From NCBI RefSeq assembly GCF_015207265.1, contig NZ_JADEXE010000039.1, positions 1-34,031 on the forward strand: a stretch of DNA of 34,031 nucleotides, given 5' to 3'. A program made the translations under genes and the position numbers. Shown here in pieces: positions 9,035 to 16,070 of this stretch. How positions within the stretch are numbered: position 1 is the stretch's first letter; every line of letters begins with the position of its first letter. This DNA comes from Nodosilinea sp. LEGE 07298. Its GTDB lineage: Bacteria; Cyanobacteriota; Cyanobacteriia; Phormidesmidales; Phormidesmidaceae. The notes beneath the pieces are model-generated. The model was not told where the DNA came from. It ran no database searches and saw nothing but the letters and a program-made list of their open reading frames with translations.

Positions 9035-9215
9035 CCCTCAACCCTGAATCTCGACCAAAGCCGCTCGGTTTTCAAGACGAGGTAAAGAATTCTCTCAGAG
9101 CCCCCCATTTCGGTGTCATCTTAGTGAGAATCTAAACCGATGGGTCACCGGCCTGCGCGGCTCAGGGTGTTTCGGCAAACTCACGCTGACCACCGCTACC
9201 AAGGAGACTCACCCG

Positions 9216-10754
9216 ATGAAACTGGCCTACTGGATGTATGCCGGCCCGGCGCATATTGGCACCCTGCGCATCGCCAGCTCGTTTAAAAACGTGCACGCGA
9301 TCATGCACGCGCCATTGGGAGATGACTATTTCAACGTCATGCGATCGATGCTGGAACGGGAGCGCGACTTTACTCCCGTCACCGCCAGCATTGTCGATCG
9401 CAATGTTTTAGCGCGCGGCTCCCAAGAAAAGGTGGTCGACAATATCGTGCGCAAAGACAAAGAAGAGCGCCCCGACCTGATTGTGCTCACCCCCACCTGC
9501 ACCTCCAGCATTCTGCAAGAAGACCTGGCGAACTTTGTGCAGCGGGCCAGCCTCGATGCCCAGGGCGATGTCATGCTGGCCGACGTCAACCACTACCGCG
9601 TCAACGAGCTACAGGCTGCCGATCGCACCCTGCAGCAAATCGTGCAGTTCTACCTGCAAAAAGCCCGCAAGCAGGGCACCCTGCCGGAGGGCAAAACCGA
9701 GAAGCCCTCGGTCAACATTATCGGTATGACCACCCTGGGCTTCCACAACAACCACGACTGCCGCGAGCTGCGCACCCTAATGGCCCAGCTCGGCATTGAG
9801 GTCAACCTGGTCATGCCTGAAGGGGCCAGCGTCCACGACATCCAGAACATGGGCCGGGCCTGGTTTAACCTGGTGCCCTACCGCGAAGTGGGGCCGCTGA
9901 CAGCCGAATACCTGAAAGACGAGCTGGGCACGCCCTATGTCGACATCACCCCGATGGGCATTGTCGAAACCGCCCGCTGCATTCGCGCCATTCAGGCGGT
10001 GCTGAACGAGCAGGGATCCGACGTTAACTACGACGAATTCATCGACGAGCAGACTCGGTTTGTGTCTCAGGCGGCCTGGTTCTCGCGATCGATCGACTGT
10101 CAAAACCTGACCGGCAAAAAGGCGGTCGTGTTTGGCGACAGCACTCACGCCGCTGCCATGACCAAAATTTTGGCGCGGGAGATGGGCATTCACGTAGTGC
10201 TGGCGGGCACCTACTGCAAGTGCGACGCCGACTGGTTCACCGCCGAGGTGGGCGAGTACTGCGACGAAATTTTGATCAGTGAGGATAACGGGGCGATCGG
10301 CGATCGCATTGCCCAGCTTGAGCCCGCCGCCATCTTCGGCACCCAAATGGAGCGCCACGTGGGCAAGCGGCTAGATATCCCCTGCGGCGTGATTGCCGCC
10401 CCCATCCACATTCAAAATTTTCCGGTGGGGTATCGTCCGTTTATGGGCTACGAAGGGGCTAACCAGATTGTCGACCTGGTGTACAACTCGTTTACCCTGG
10501 GCATGGAAGACCACCTGCTGGAGTTCTTTGGCGGTCACGACACCAAAGAGATCCTCACTAAAACCATGAGTGCCGATGCCGCCGTCGAAGCTGGCTTCGG
10601 CTGGAGCACCGATGGCCTAGCCGAACTGCAAAAAATCCCCGGCTTTGTACGCGGCAAGGTGAAGCGCAATACCGAAAAGTTTGCCCGCGACCAGGGCATC
10701 GACAGCATCACCGCCGAGGTGCTCTACGCCGCTAAGGAGGCGGTGGGAGCGTAG
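9216..10754 (+). CDS. chlB: Light-independent protochlorophyllide reductase subunit B
   Basis: ChlB forms the catalytic NB component of dark-operative protochlorophyllide oxidoreductase with ChlN. It receives electrons from the ChlL iron protein and reduces ring D of protochlorophyllide in the cytoplasm or at the thylakoid surface. The product has 512 residues, the usual cyanobacterial and chloroplast length. The N-terminus [18 protein letters not shown] is diagnostic. Asp36 in APLGDDYF corresponds to the unusual Asp ligand of the NB [4Fe-4S] cluster, and TPTCTSS carries the conserved Cys. A nitrogenase-like component 1 fold and the small C-terminal PCP_red domain ([12 protein letters not shown]) follow. 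AGGAG lies nine bases before the ATG. chlL and chlN are not in the window; separation of chlB from chlL-chlN is normal in cyanobacteria. Confidence 0.98.
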   Translation: MKLAYWMYAGPAHIGTLRIASSFKNVHAIMHAPLGDDYFNVMRSMLERERDFTPVTASIVDRNVLARGSQEKVVDNIVRKDKEERPDLIVLTPTCTSSILQEDLANFVQRASLDAQGDVMLADVNHYRVNELQAADRTLQQIVQFYLQKARKQGTLPEGKTEKPSVNIIGMTTLGFHNNHDCRELRTLMAQLGIEVNLVMPEGASVHDIQNMGRAWFNLVPYREVGPLTAEYLKDELGTPYVDITPMGIVETARCIRAIQAVLNEQGSDVNYDEFIDEQTRFVSQAAWFSRSIDCQNLTGKKAVVFGDSTHAAAMTKILAREMGIHVVLAGTYCKCDADWFTAEVGEYCDEILISEDNGAIGDRIAQLEPAAIFGTQMERHVGKRLDIPCGVIAAPIHIQNFPVGYRPFMGYEGANQIVDLVYNSFTLGMEDHLLEFFGGHDTKEILTKTMSADAAVEAGFGWSTDGLAELQKIPGFVRGKVKRNTEKFARDQGIDSITAEVLYAAKEAVGA

Positions 10755-10755
10755 G

Positions 10756-10827
10756 GTATCGGGTTTACGGTATACGGTTCACGGTGCAAGGTAAAACCGT
10801 GAACCGTATACCTAACACCGTAAACCC
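10756..10827 (+). repeat. Phased heptamer repeat folding into a long hairpin after chlB
   Basis: Directly after the chlB stop the sequence divides without gaps into ten heptamers. The forward-type units are GTATCGG, GTTTACG, GTATACG, GTTCACG, GTGCAAG and GTAAAAC; the complementary units are CGTGAAC, CGTATAC, CTAACAC and CGTAAAC, then CC. Units at 63-69, 70-76 and 77-83 (prefix 107) pair perfectly with those at 10819, 10805 and 10798. The only interruption in the 3' arm is exactly one heptamer. It sits between convergent genes and probably also acts as a bidirectional terminator. The organisation is reminiscent of the short tandem heptamer (STRR) repeats described in cyanobacteria. Confidence 0.85.
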
Positions 10828-10832
10828 AAAAC

Positions 10833-11366
10833 CTAGCTACCCTCGCAGCCCACCCAGGTGCCCTGGTCTTCGTACACAAAGGGAGAACCGGTCTCACAGA
10901 GCACTGAGATAGCGCTCTGGGGTCCAGGAATAGTTACCTGAGACACAGTGCCGCCTACGGGACCGGGCACATCAGATAGCTCAGGCTCGGCAGGGGAAGA
11001 CTCTAGCTCCACAGTGCCACTAGGGGTAGCTGTTTCACAGCCGACCCAGTCCATACCCATGTCGCTGTAGGCAAACGGGGTAAACCCCTCCTGATTGCAG
11101 GTCACTAGCACCGCGCTCTCGGGGCCGGGCAGTCTGAGCTGTTTCACGGTGCCGCCAGCGGGGCTTTCGACATCGCCAAAAAATACATCAATGGTAGCGC
11201 CAGGTCCTTCGGTGGCAGGAGTTTCAGGAGCAGGGGCATTGGGGTCGAGCACTTCGACTGGAGTGGTGCAGCCCACGGCACCACTCAGGCAGAGTGCTGC
11301 CGCTGCGCCCAGGCGACCCCAGGCCGCCGCAGACACCCTAGCACCGGGTAGACGAAAAAAAGCCAT
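10833..11366 (-). CDS. Putative lipoprotein or secreted protein with a duplicated Cys-containing domain
   Basis: I do not recognise the family. The 177-residue product has an N-terminal hydrophobic signal (LGAAAALCLSGAVG) followed by Cys, a lipobox-like site, though Leu at -3 is missing. A Pro/Glu-rich linker follows, then two copies of a domain of about 40 residues: GGTVKQLRLPGPESAVLVTC ... MDWVGCE and GGTVSQVTIPGPQSAISVLC ... GTWVGCE. Each copy has a pair of Cys that could form a disulfide outside the cytoplasm. ATG 11366 is preferred over ATG 11402, because a TATAAT at 11408-11413 would put transcription start close to 11401. With the upstream start the product would have 189 residues. It is single-gene and convergent with chlB. 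Confidence 0.7.
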   Translation of the reverse strand: MAFFRLPGARVSAAAWGRLGAAAALCLSGAVGCTTPVEVLDPNAPAPETPATEGPGATIDVFFGDVESPAGGTVKQLRLPGPESAVLVTCNQEGFTPFAYSDMGMDWVGCETATPSGTVELESSPAEPELSDVPGPVGGTVSQVTIPGPQSAISVLCETGSPFVYEDQGTWVGCEGS

Positions 11367-11670
11367 AGCAAAACTACCTGTTGAAAGAACATTTTTCAGC
11401 ATTGAGCATTATAAACACTTTGACAATCCGCAGCTTAAGTTGCTAAAGATACGTTTTGGGGCAAGTAAGCTTTTTTTAGTGCCAAAAAACCTGCTAGCTT
11501 TGACAGATTGCTTCAGGCTCCGCTGCCTGCTGGCTGAGCTAATATCTCACGACCAGGCGATCGCGCGTCCTGCGATCGCAAAGATTCATCAGCAGCGGCA
11601 GCGGCCTCAAACCAAGGCAACCTATGATGGCACTAGTGACGGCCCTACTCCCTTTTGCTAGTGCGTAGCC
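11367..11670. other. Divergent intergenic region with two HIP1 octamers
   Basis: This region lies between the minus-strand lipoprotein gene and a plus-strand one-TM protein. It includes the -10 candidate above, a T-rich patch near 11470-11480 and two HIP1-like sites near 11558 and 11572. I see no further structured element; promoters for both genes are expected here. Confidence 0.45.
11408..11413 (-). promoter_or_regulatory. Candidate -10 box TATAAT upstream of the duplicated-domain lipoprotein gene
   Basis: The minus strand reads TATAAT here, a perfect consensus -10. No good -35 is seen at 16-18 bases. Transcription would start near 11401, which favours translation from ATG 11366. Confidence 0.4.
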
Positions 11671-12288
11671 ATGACCCCAACTGACCCAGCGCCCACCTCA
11701 CCTCCTAGCAGCGGTAGTACCGCCAAGTGGGTGGCGATCGGCTGTGGCGGCTGCCTGGGGCTAACGGTGCTAGCTGGATTAGCCTTGGCATTTTTCATCA
11801 ATCGCACCCTGCGATTTGCCGTTGGCCCTGACCAAAGCCCCGGCGAAACCGAGGAGCTGTTTACCTACGCCATCCCCGGCGAGAGCCAGAGCATTTTTAA
11901 CATGGGGATGTTTGGTCTACAGATAATTCAAGTCGCCAGTACCGACTCGCCGCCGTCGGTACTGCTGACGATGGGGCAGCTGCCTAGCTATCTTCAGGGT
12001 CGCGAGGCACAGCAAACTTTTGCCGAGCAGTTTCAGGACAGCGTTTCAACCCAAGGCAACTACCAGCTCGGTGAGCAGCGGTTAGAAGACCGCACCCTCT
12101 GTGGCCAGCCCGTGTCGGTGGTGATACAGTCGGGCAGCTTTTCAGACAGCAATACTACCTACGAAGCCGCTAGCTTGCTAACCTTTGTGGAGTACAACAA
12201 CGACAATCGCTTTGCATGGGTGCTGGCCCATGGCGATACGCCCCAGGCTACCGCCGACCAGGTGTTTGCTACCCTCGACTGTCGTTGA
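11671..12288 (+). CDS. Hypothetical single-pass membrane protein
   Basis: This 205-residue protein is of a family I cannot name. A Pro/Ser/Thr-rich N-terminus of about 18 residues precedes one strong membrane segment (about 24-45, with GCGGCLGLTVLAGLALAFF). The remaining 160 residues form a soluble, mostly beta-like domain with three elements worth noting: FTYAIPGESQSIFNMGMFGLQ, a central TLCGQPVSVV, and the C-terminal ATADQVFATLDC. One Cys in TLCG and one near the C-terminus could pair. ATG 11671 is the first Met; no strong Shine-Dalgarno is visible. The gene is convergent with the GT2-GtrA gene and ends nine bases before a heptamer hairpin. No function is assigned. Confidence 0.75.
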   Translation: MTPTDPAPTSPPSSGSTAKWVAIGCGGCLGLTVLAGLALAFFINRTLRFAVGPDQSPGETEELFTYAIPGESQSIFNMGMFGLQIIQVASTDSPPSVLLTMGQLPSYLQGREAQQTFAEQFQDSVSTQGNYQLGEQRLEDRTLCGQPVSVVIQSGSFSDSNTTYEAASLLTFVEYNNDNRFAWVLAHGDTPQATADQVFATLDCR

Positions 12289-12297
12289 GGCAAGCAG

Positions 12298-12363
12298 GTT
12301 TAGGGTACAAGGTGTCTGGTTTAGGGTAAACCCTTGTACCGGACACCTTGTACCCTAAACCCC
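12298..12363 (+). repeat. Second phased heptamer repeat hairpin, filling a convergent junction
   Basis: Nine contiguous heptamers read GTTTAGG, GTACAAG, GTGTCTG, GTTTAGG, GTAAACC, CTTGTAC, CGGACAC, CTTGTAC and CCTAAAC, then CCC. The outer 20 bases (12297-12316 and 12342-12361) form a perfect inverted repeat, continued by a wobble and two more pairs. The element ends at the base before the stop codon of the minus-strand gene. It has the same architecture as the element after chlB but different heptamers. It is a likely bidirectional terminator. Confidence 0.88.
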
Positions 12364-13692
12364 TCATTTCACCTGCGTCACCCGCCAGCTCAGCTTTAGG
12401 TTGAGCCAAAAATTCCAGAAGGTGACGATTGCAATCGCCACCAAATTTGCCAGGTAGGCCCAGCGCTGGCCAAAGACCAGGTTGTAGACCACATTCAGCA
12501 CCAGCACATTTAGCACCAGCCCCGCCAGGCAGACCAGGTTGAACTTGAGAAAGCGCTTTAGCCGTGCCGACCAGCCTCGCTGTAGCATGCTGACATCGGC
12601 AAAAGTCCAGGCATCATTCCAAATAAAGTTGTTGATAATCGCGACTTCAGCCGCCACAATCTTGCTGCGAGTCAGGGGCAGCCCCAGGGTGCTGTGCAGC
12701 AGGTAGAGAATCACCATATCGACCACCACGCCGCTCAGCCCAACTAGGCCAAAGCGCAAAAACCGCTGCATCGGGAACCGCTGGTGCAGCCGCGACAGCC
12801 GTCCGCCCAGCCGCAGCCGCAGCAGGTGATGAATGTAGTCAACATACTGTCGCCAGGTAACCTTGCTAGCTCCCTCCTGGCGTTCCTGAAACACGTAGCC
12901 CACCTCAGCGATGGTGTCGATGGTGCCACGCCCCAGCACCTCCAGCAAAATTTTGTAGCCTTTGGGGTTGAGCAGCGGGCCTGCGATCGCCTCTCGCCGC
13001 ACCATAAAGTAGCCGCTCATGGGATCGCTCACTCGGCCCACCACCTGGGGCAGCAGCAGCAGCCCCACGGTCTGTGCTCCCCGTGATAGCACCCGCCGGG
13101 TCAGGCTCCACTCGCTGACGCCACCGCCCTCCACATGGCGACTGCCGACTGCCAAATCGGCACCCTGCTGGATGGCTTCTAACAGCCCGACCAACACCTC
13201 GGGGGGATGCTGTAAATCGGCATCGATAACGCCTAAGATTTGCCCTCGGGCGATCTGCCACCCGCGTATCACCGCCGAAGAAAGTCCCCGTTCCTCCAGC
13301 CGCCGCAGCACCCGCACCTGAGGGTAGGTAGCCTGCAATTCCAGGGCCGTAGTCCAGGTTAAGTCGGGGCTGTTGTCATCGACCACAATCAGCTCGTAGT
13401 CGTTGGGCAGCACGCCGTCGAGCAGAGCCGCTAAACGCTCGACCAAGGGAGCGATGTTTTGCCCCTCGTTGTAAGTCGGTATGGTCAGAGATAACGTCAG
13501 CGTTTGCAGCGCTGGGCTATGGTCTGTAGCACTAGGGGTAGCCGCCGATGCCGCCAAGGGTAAAATCTGCAGTGGGCCGCTAGGGCAAGACTCAAGCTTT
13601 TGCAACTGGGATGGAGGAATTAAGGCCACGGCGCAACACACCAACTCTTGCGGTAGCCCAAAGCCCAAAGCGCCACACGAATCTAGCGCCAA
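12364..13692 (-). CDS. Family 2 glycosyltransferase (dolichyl/polyprenyl-phosphate sugar synthase type) fused to GtrA domain
   Basis: The cytoplasmic GT2 domain transfers a sugar from a nucleotide donor to a polyprenyl phosphate, and the C-terminal GtrA-like membrane domain is thought to anchor or move the lipid-linked sugar. The GT2 domain starts near residue 67 (LSLTIPTYNEGQNI), with VVDDNSPD, the DXD motif in IDADLQHPPE, and MSGYFMVRR. The GtrA domain (about 310-440) has four hydrophobic helices, beginning FLRFGLVGLSGVVVDM and including NNFIWNDAWTF. The start is uncertain: TTG at 13692 gives 442 residues, but the first 65 are Ala/Ser/Pro-rich and poorly conserved-looking, so a later start (for example a GTG near residue 19) is possible. 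Exact sugar and acceptor unknown. Confidence 0.88.
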   Translation of the reverse strand: MALDSCGALGFGLPQELVCCAVALIPPSQLQKLESCPSGPLQILPLAASAATPSATDHSPALQTLTLSLTIPTYNEGQNIAPLVERLAALLDGVLPNDYELIVVDDNSPDLTWTTALELQATYPQVRVLRRLEERGLSSAVIRGWQIARGQILGVIDADLQHPPEVLVGLLEAIQQGADLAVGSRHVEGGGVSEWSLTRRVLSRGAQTVGLLLLPQVVGRVSDPMSGYFMVRREAIAGPLLNPKGYKILLEVLGRGTIDTIAEVGYVFQERQEGASKVTWRQYVDYIHHLLRLRLGGRLSRLHQRFPMQRFLRFGLVGLSGVVVDMVILYLLHSTLGLPLTRSKIVAAEVAIINNFIWNDAWTFADVSMLQRGWSARLKRFLKFNLVCLAGLVLNVLVLNVVYNLVFGQRWAYLANLVAIAIVTFWNFWLNLKLSWRVTQVK

Positions 13693-14011
13693 TGCCTCAA
13701 GCCAACCGAAATTTTACATAAGCAATCATCCTACAGCAGTCGCTCCCCCACCGTAAATAATGGCGTGCTCAAGTAAAAAGCGATCCAGGAAGCTTTCACA
13801 ATTTCAAATCCTGTGCTAGCGATCGGGCACAGCCAGCACCTGATACTAAATCCAAATCACACAACCCCAGTTCCACAAAGGCCAAACCGTAGGGGCAAAT
13901 AGCATTTGCCCCACCAATTTAAGGAGTAACTCACCCCGTCGAATGTGTCTGAGGGAAGAGAGGGGCCATCATTTGGTTGCGTATTATACAGTGATCCATT
14001 GAGGAACTGAT
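13693..14011. other. Divergent intergenic region
   Basis: This region lies between the GT2-GtrA gene and the small secreted protein gene. It contains one member of the GTAGGGGC palindrome family (13890-13914) and an AT-rich stretch just before 14000 (TATTATACA at 13982-13990) that may be the -10 of the downstream gene. Confidence 0.4.
13890..13914 (+). repeat. GTAGGGGC-type palindromic repeat
   Basis: GGGGCAAAT at 13892-13900 and ATTTGCCCC at 13904-13912 are exact reverse complements separated by AGC. It shares the flank and stem type of the copies at 33031 and 33111 and of the decayed copy at 8835. Confidence 0.75.
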
Positions 14012-14356
14012 ATGCAACGCCTAATCACCCGCTCTAGAGAATGGTTTAGTGACCGTCTGCGCGCGATCGCCCTGGTTAGCTTGGTCGGCATCATGGGCTG
14101 GCTCATGCTGGCCAGTCAGCCTGCCTACGCCGCCGAAGCCCAACGGGCTTCTACCCCAACCGTCGATAAGACCATGACTGCAGAACCCCGAGATCAGGCC
14201 TACGACGAGGCCCTAGAGGTGATTGACAACCCCAACGGGGTGCAAAATACCTACGAAGAAAATCTCAAACAGTACCGCCAGGAAAATCCTGACCAAGGTG
14301 GTGTCGTCGCAGGCGCTAAAGAATTGGTCGAGAAAATCACGCCCAACCGCAAATAA
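14012..14356 (+). CDS. Small secreted (periplasmic or lumenal) protein
   Basis: This 114-residue protein has a classic signal peptide: basic start (MQRLITRSREWFSDRLR), hydrophobic core (AIALVSLVGIMGWLMLA) and an AXA site (SQPAYA, cleavage after about residue 41). The mature part of about 73 residues is hydrophilic and probably helical, with the phrase NPNGVQNTYEENLKQYRQENP and a Lys-rich C-terminus. I cannot name the family; small exported cyanobacterial proteins with this layout are common and some respond to stress. GAGGA at 14001-14005 is well spaced before the ATG. It stands alone, divergent from the glycosyltransferase and convergent with pyrD. Confidence 0.8.
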   Translation: MQRLITRSREWFSDRLRAIALVSLVGIMGWLMLASQPAYAAEAQRASTPTVDKTMTAEPRDQAYDEALEVIDNPNGVQNTYEENLKQYRQENPDQGGVVAGAKELVEKITPNRK

Positions 14357-14357
14357 G

Positions 14358-14446
14358 GGATTGCCCAAAGTTTTGTGGGATAGCCGTCTAGTCAAGACAG
14401 GCAGGATGCCTATTCCCACAAGACATCTCAAAGTTTTGGCCAATCC
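14358..14446. terminator. Imperfect large inverted repeat between the secreted-protein gene and pyrD
   Basis: GGATTG at 14358-14363 pairs with CAATCC at 14441-14446. Inside, TTGTGGGA-TAG (14373-14383) pairs with CTATTCCCACAA (14410-14421) with one bulge. The decamer CAAAGTTTTG also occurs directly repeated at 14366-14375 and 14429-14438. This looks like a partly decayed bidirectional terminator. Confidence 0.45.
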
Positions 14447-14526
14447 GCTAATGAAAGGTCATACAAGTTTCTAATCGCCTGCCCGTAAAAGCCGCAAATC
14501 AGGGAATTTTTCAGCTACTACAACTG

Positions 14527-15687
14527 TCACAAGCGATGGCTCAGCCCCACAGCATCACTAATGCTAGGCAGCTGGTGCTCCTCTAGCTTGGCCAGCAGCC
14601 CTTTCAGCACTCGCCGCACCATCCAGGGGCCTTCGTAAACCCAGCCGGTGTAGACCTGAAGCAGAGTAGCCCCCGCGACAATTTTTTCCCAGGCATCAGC
14701 GGCGGTAAAGATACCCCCCACACCCACAATCGGCAGGCTGCCCCCGGTGCGCTGGTAGATGTAGTGAATCACCTCGGTTGATCGCTGGCGTAGAGGGGCA
14801 CCGCTGATGCCGCCCGCCTCTTCTGCGACCCGGTTGCCGGTTTGTAGCAAGGTTTGGGTTTTGAGCCTTTCTTTGGCGATCGTGGTGTTGGTGGCAATTA
14901 TGCCCGCCAGTTCATAGGCTTGGGCCAGTTCAACGACAGCGTCAATGTCGGGCCAGGCCAGGTCGGGAGCAATCTTGACCAGCAGCGGTTTGCCAGCGCT
15001 ATTTTCTGCCTGCAATGCCGCCAAAATTGGGCCTAGCTGGTCGGCAGCCTGCAGCGATCTGAGCCCTGGCGTATTAGGTGACGACACATTCACCACAAAG
15101 TAGTCGCCGTAGGGGTAGAGCCGCTGAAAGCTCACTCGATAGTCATCAGCGGCATCGGCTAGCTCAGTCACCTTCGATTTACCCAAATTAATCCCAATCG
15201 GAATGCTGGGGCGATCGCTGTACCAGTAGGCGGCCAGGCGATCGGCCAGGGCCGCAGACCCCTGATTGTTAAAGCCCATACGGTTCAACACCGCCTCATC
15301 CTGCACCAGGCGAAACAGCCGGGGCTGCGGGTTGCCCGGCTGAGCATAGCAGGTGACCGTACCCAGTTCGGCAAAGCCAAAACCCAGCAGAGGCCAGGTC
15401 GGGGCCGCCGTTCCGTCTTTGTCGAAGCCCGCCGCTAGGCCCAAGGGGTTGGCAAAGGTCAGACCCCAGCAGGTTTGGGCCAAACGCGGGTCGCTGAGGC
15501 AAAACTGCTGCCGCAGCCACGGCCGGGCGCGGGCTGCCATCGGATGCTGGCCCGGCTGCCCCAGCCAGGTCAGCAGATTCATCGTGCGGTGGTGCAGAAA
15601 TTCTGGGTCGAGCGTGACGCCATGAAATAAGAGCGGGCGCACAAGCTGGCGGTAAGGATCTTTCACAGACGGTAGTGGTAAATGCAA
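14527..15687 (-). CDS. pyrD: Dihydroorotate dehydrogenase, quinone-dependent (class 2)
   Basis: This enzyme carries out the fourth step of de novo pyrimidine synthesis: it oxidises dihydroorotate to orotate with FMN and passes electrons to quinone at the membrane. The 386 residues include a class 2 N-terminal helical extension ([10 protein letters not shown], then HHRTMNLL), absent in class 1 enzymes. FMN and substrate motifs are clear: [37 protein letters not shown] with the class 2 catalytic Ser, [20 protein letters not shown] and VGVGGI. The start is TTG at 15687; an in-frame GTG at 15666 removes seven residues and is equally plausible, since neither has a strong Shine-Dalgarno. It is monocistronic here. 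Confidence 0.96.
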   Translation of the reverse strand: MHLPLPSVKDPYRQLVRPLLFHGVTLDPEFLHHRTMNLLTWLGQPGQHPMAARARPWLRQQFCLSDPRLAQTCWGLTFANPLGLAAGFDKDGTAAPTWPLLGFGFAELGTVTCYAQPGNPQPRLFRLVQDEAVLNRMGFNNQGSAALADRLAAYWYSDRPSIPIGINLGKSKVTELADAADDYRVSFQRLYPYGDYFVVNVSSPNTPGLRSLQAADQLGPILAALQAENSAGKPLLVKIAPDLAWPDIDAVVELAQAYELAGIIATNTTIAKERLKTQTLLQTGNRVAEEAGGISGAPLRQRSTEVIHYIYQRTGGSLPIVGVGGIFTAADAWEKIVAGATLLQVYTGWVYEGPWMVRRVLKGLLAKLEEHQLPSISDAVGLSHRL

Positions 15688-16070
15688 ACGGCGGGCAGGG
15701 TAAACTGATATTCAGGCTAAAGGTACAACTCTGGCTGTCAGTGGCCTTTGCAACGATGGAGCACGCCAGATGAGCACAACGGTTAGCGGTCTTAAAGGGG
15801 GAGGTGAGGCGTTCGACTGTCACCTTACCCCATTAAAGCAGCCCTGGAGGCTAGCTTAGAGCCGCTTGGCAGATCTGGGTGGAGTCTACAGCAATCAAAC
15901 CGCCATTGCCTGGCCAGTCTTAGTCTTACTAAGAACTAGCCGAGTGGACGGAAGGTGGTGCGATGAGCGTCCTAGGCAACTCTAGGGGGCTGACATTGGG
16001 TTAGCTTAAAACCCAGGCCAGTCTTTTTTGACTGATCTCTTCCCTGCAACCGAAGCGAGTGTTGACGCCA
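15688..16070. other. Divergent region between pyrD and the multi-GAF gene
   Basis: These 383 bases hold no convincing gene. A small inverted repeat TCTTAGT-CTT-ACTAAGA spans 15918-15934. The decamer GGCCAGTCTT occurs at 15912-15921, overlapping this repeat, and again at 16016-16025, followed by a T-run. CAGTC-TTTTTT-GACTG lies at 16019-16034. These could be operator or leader structures for the divergent genes. Confidence 0.4.

Larger units (their letters stand above)
8792..9215. other. Intergenic stretch before chlB, with repeat and gene remnants
   Basis: These 424 bases hold a decayed copy of the GTAGGGGC palindrome family (8835-8857) and a coding-like relic on the minus strand (8871-9034), both listed separately. 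The last 150 bases presumably hold the chlB promoter and leader. AGGAG at 9202-9206 is a good ribosome binding site, nine bases before the chlB ATG. I could not identify a clear -10/-35 pair. Confidence 0.5.

Noticed and set aside
9777-10358. 193-codon minus-strand open frame inside chlB
   Set aside because: It lies wholly opposite conserved chlB codons. The His/Gly/Val-rich translation is what antisense of GC-rich cyanobacterial coding DNA produces.
11095-11661. 188-codon plus-strand frame opposite the duplicated-domain lipoprotein gene
   Set aside because: Its first half is antisense to a gene with a signal peptide and a clear internal duplication; the second half crosses an intergenic promoter region. 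No independent support.
15296-15823. 175-codon minus-strand frame at the pyrD 5' end
   Set aside because: It overlaps the conserved pyrD start region on the same strand in another frame, with Ala/Pro-rich shadow composition.
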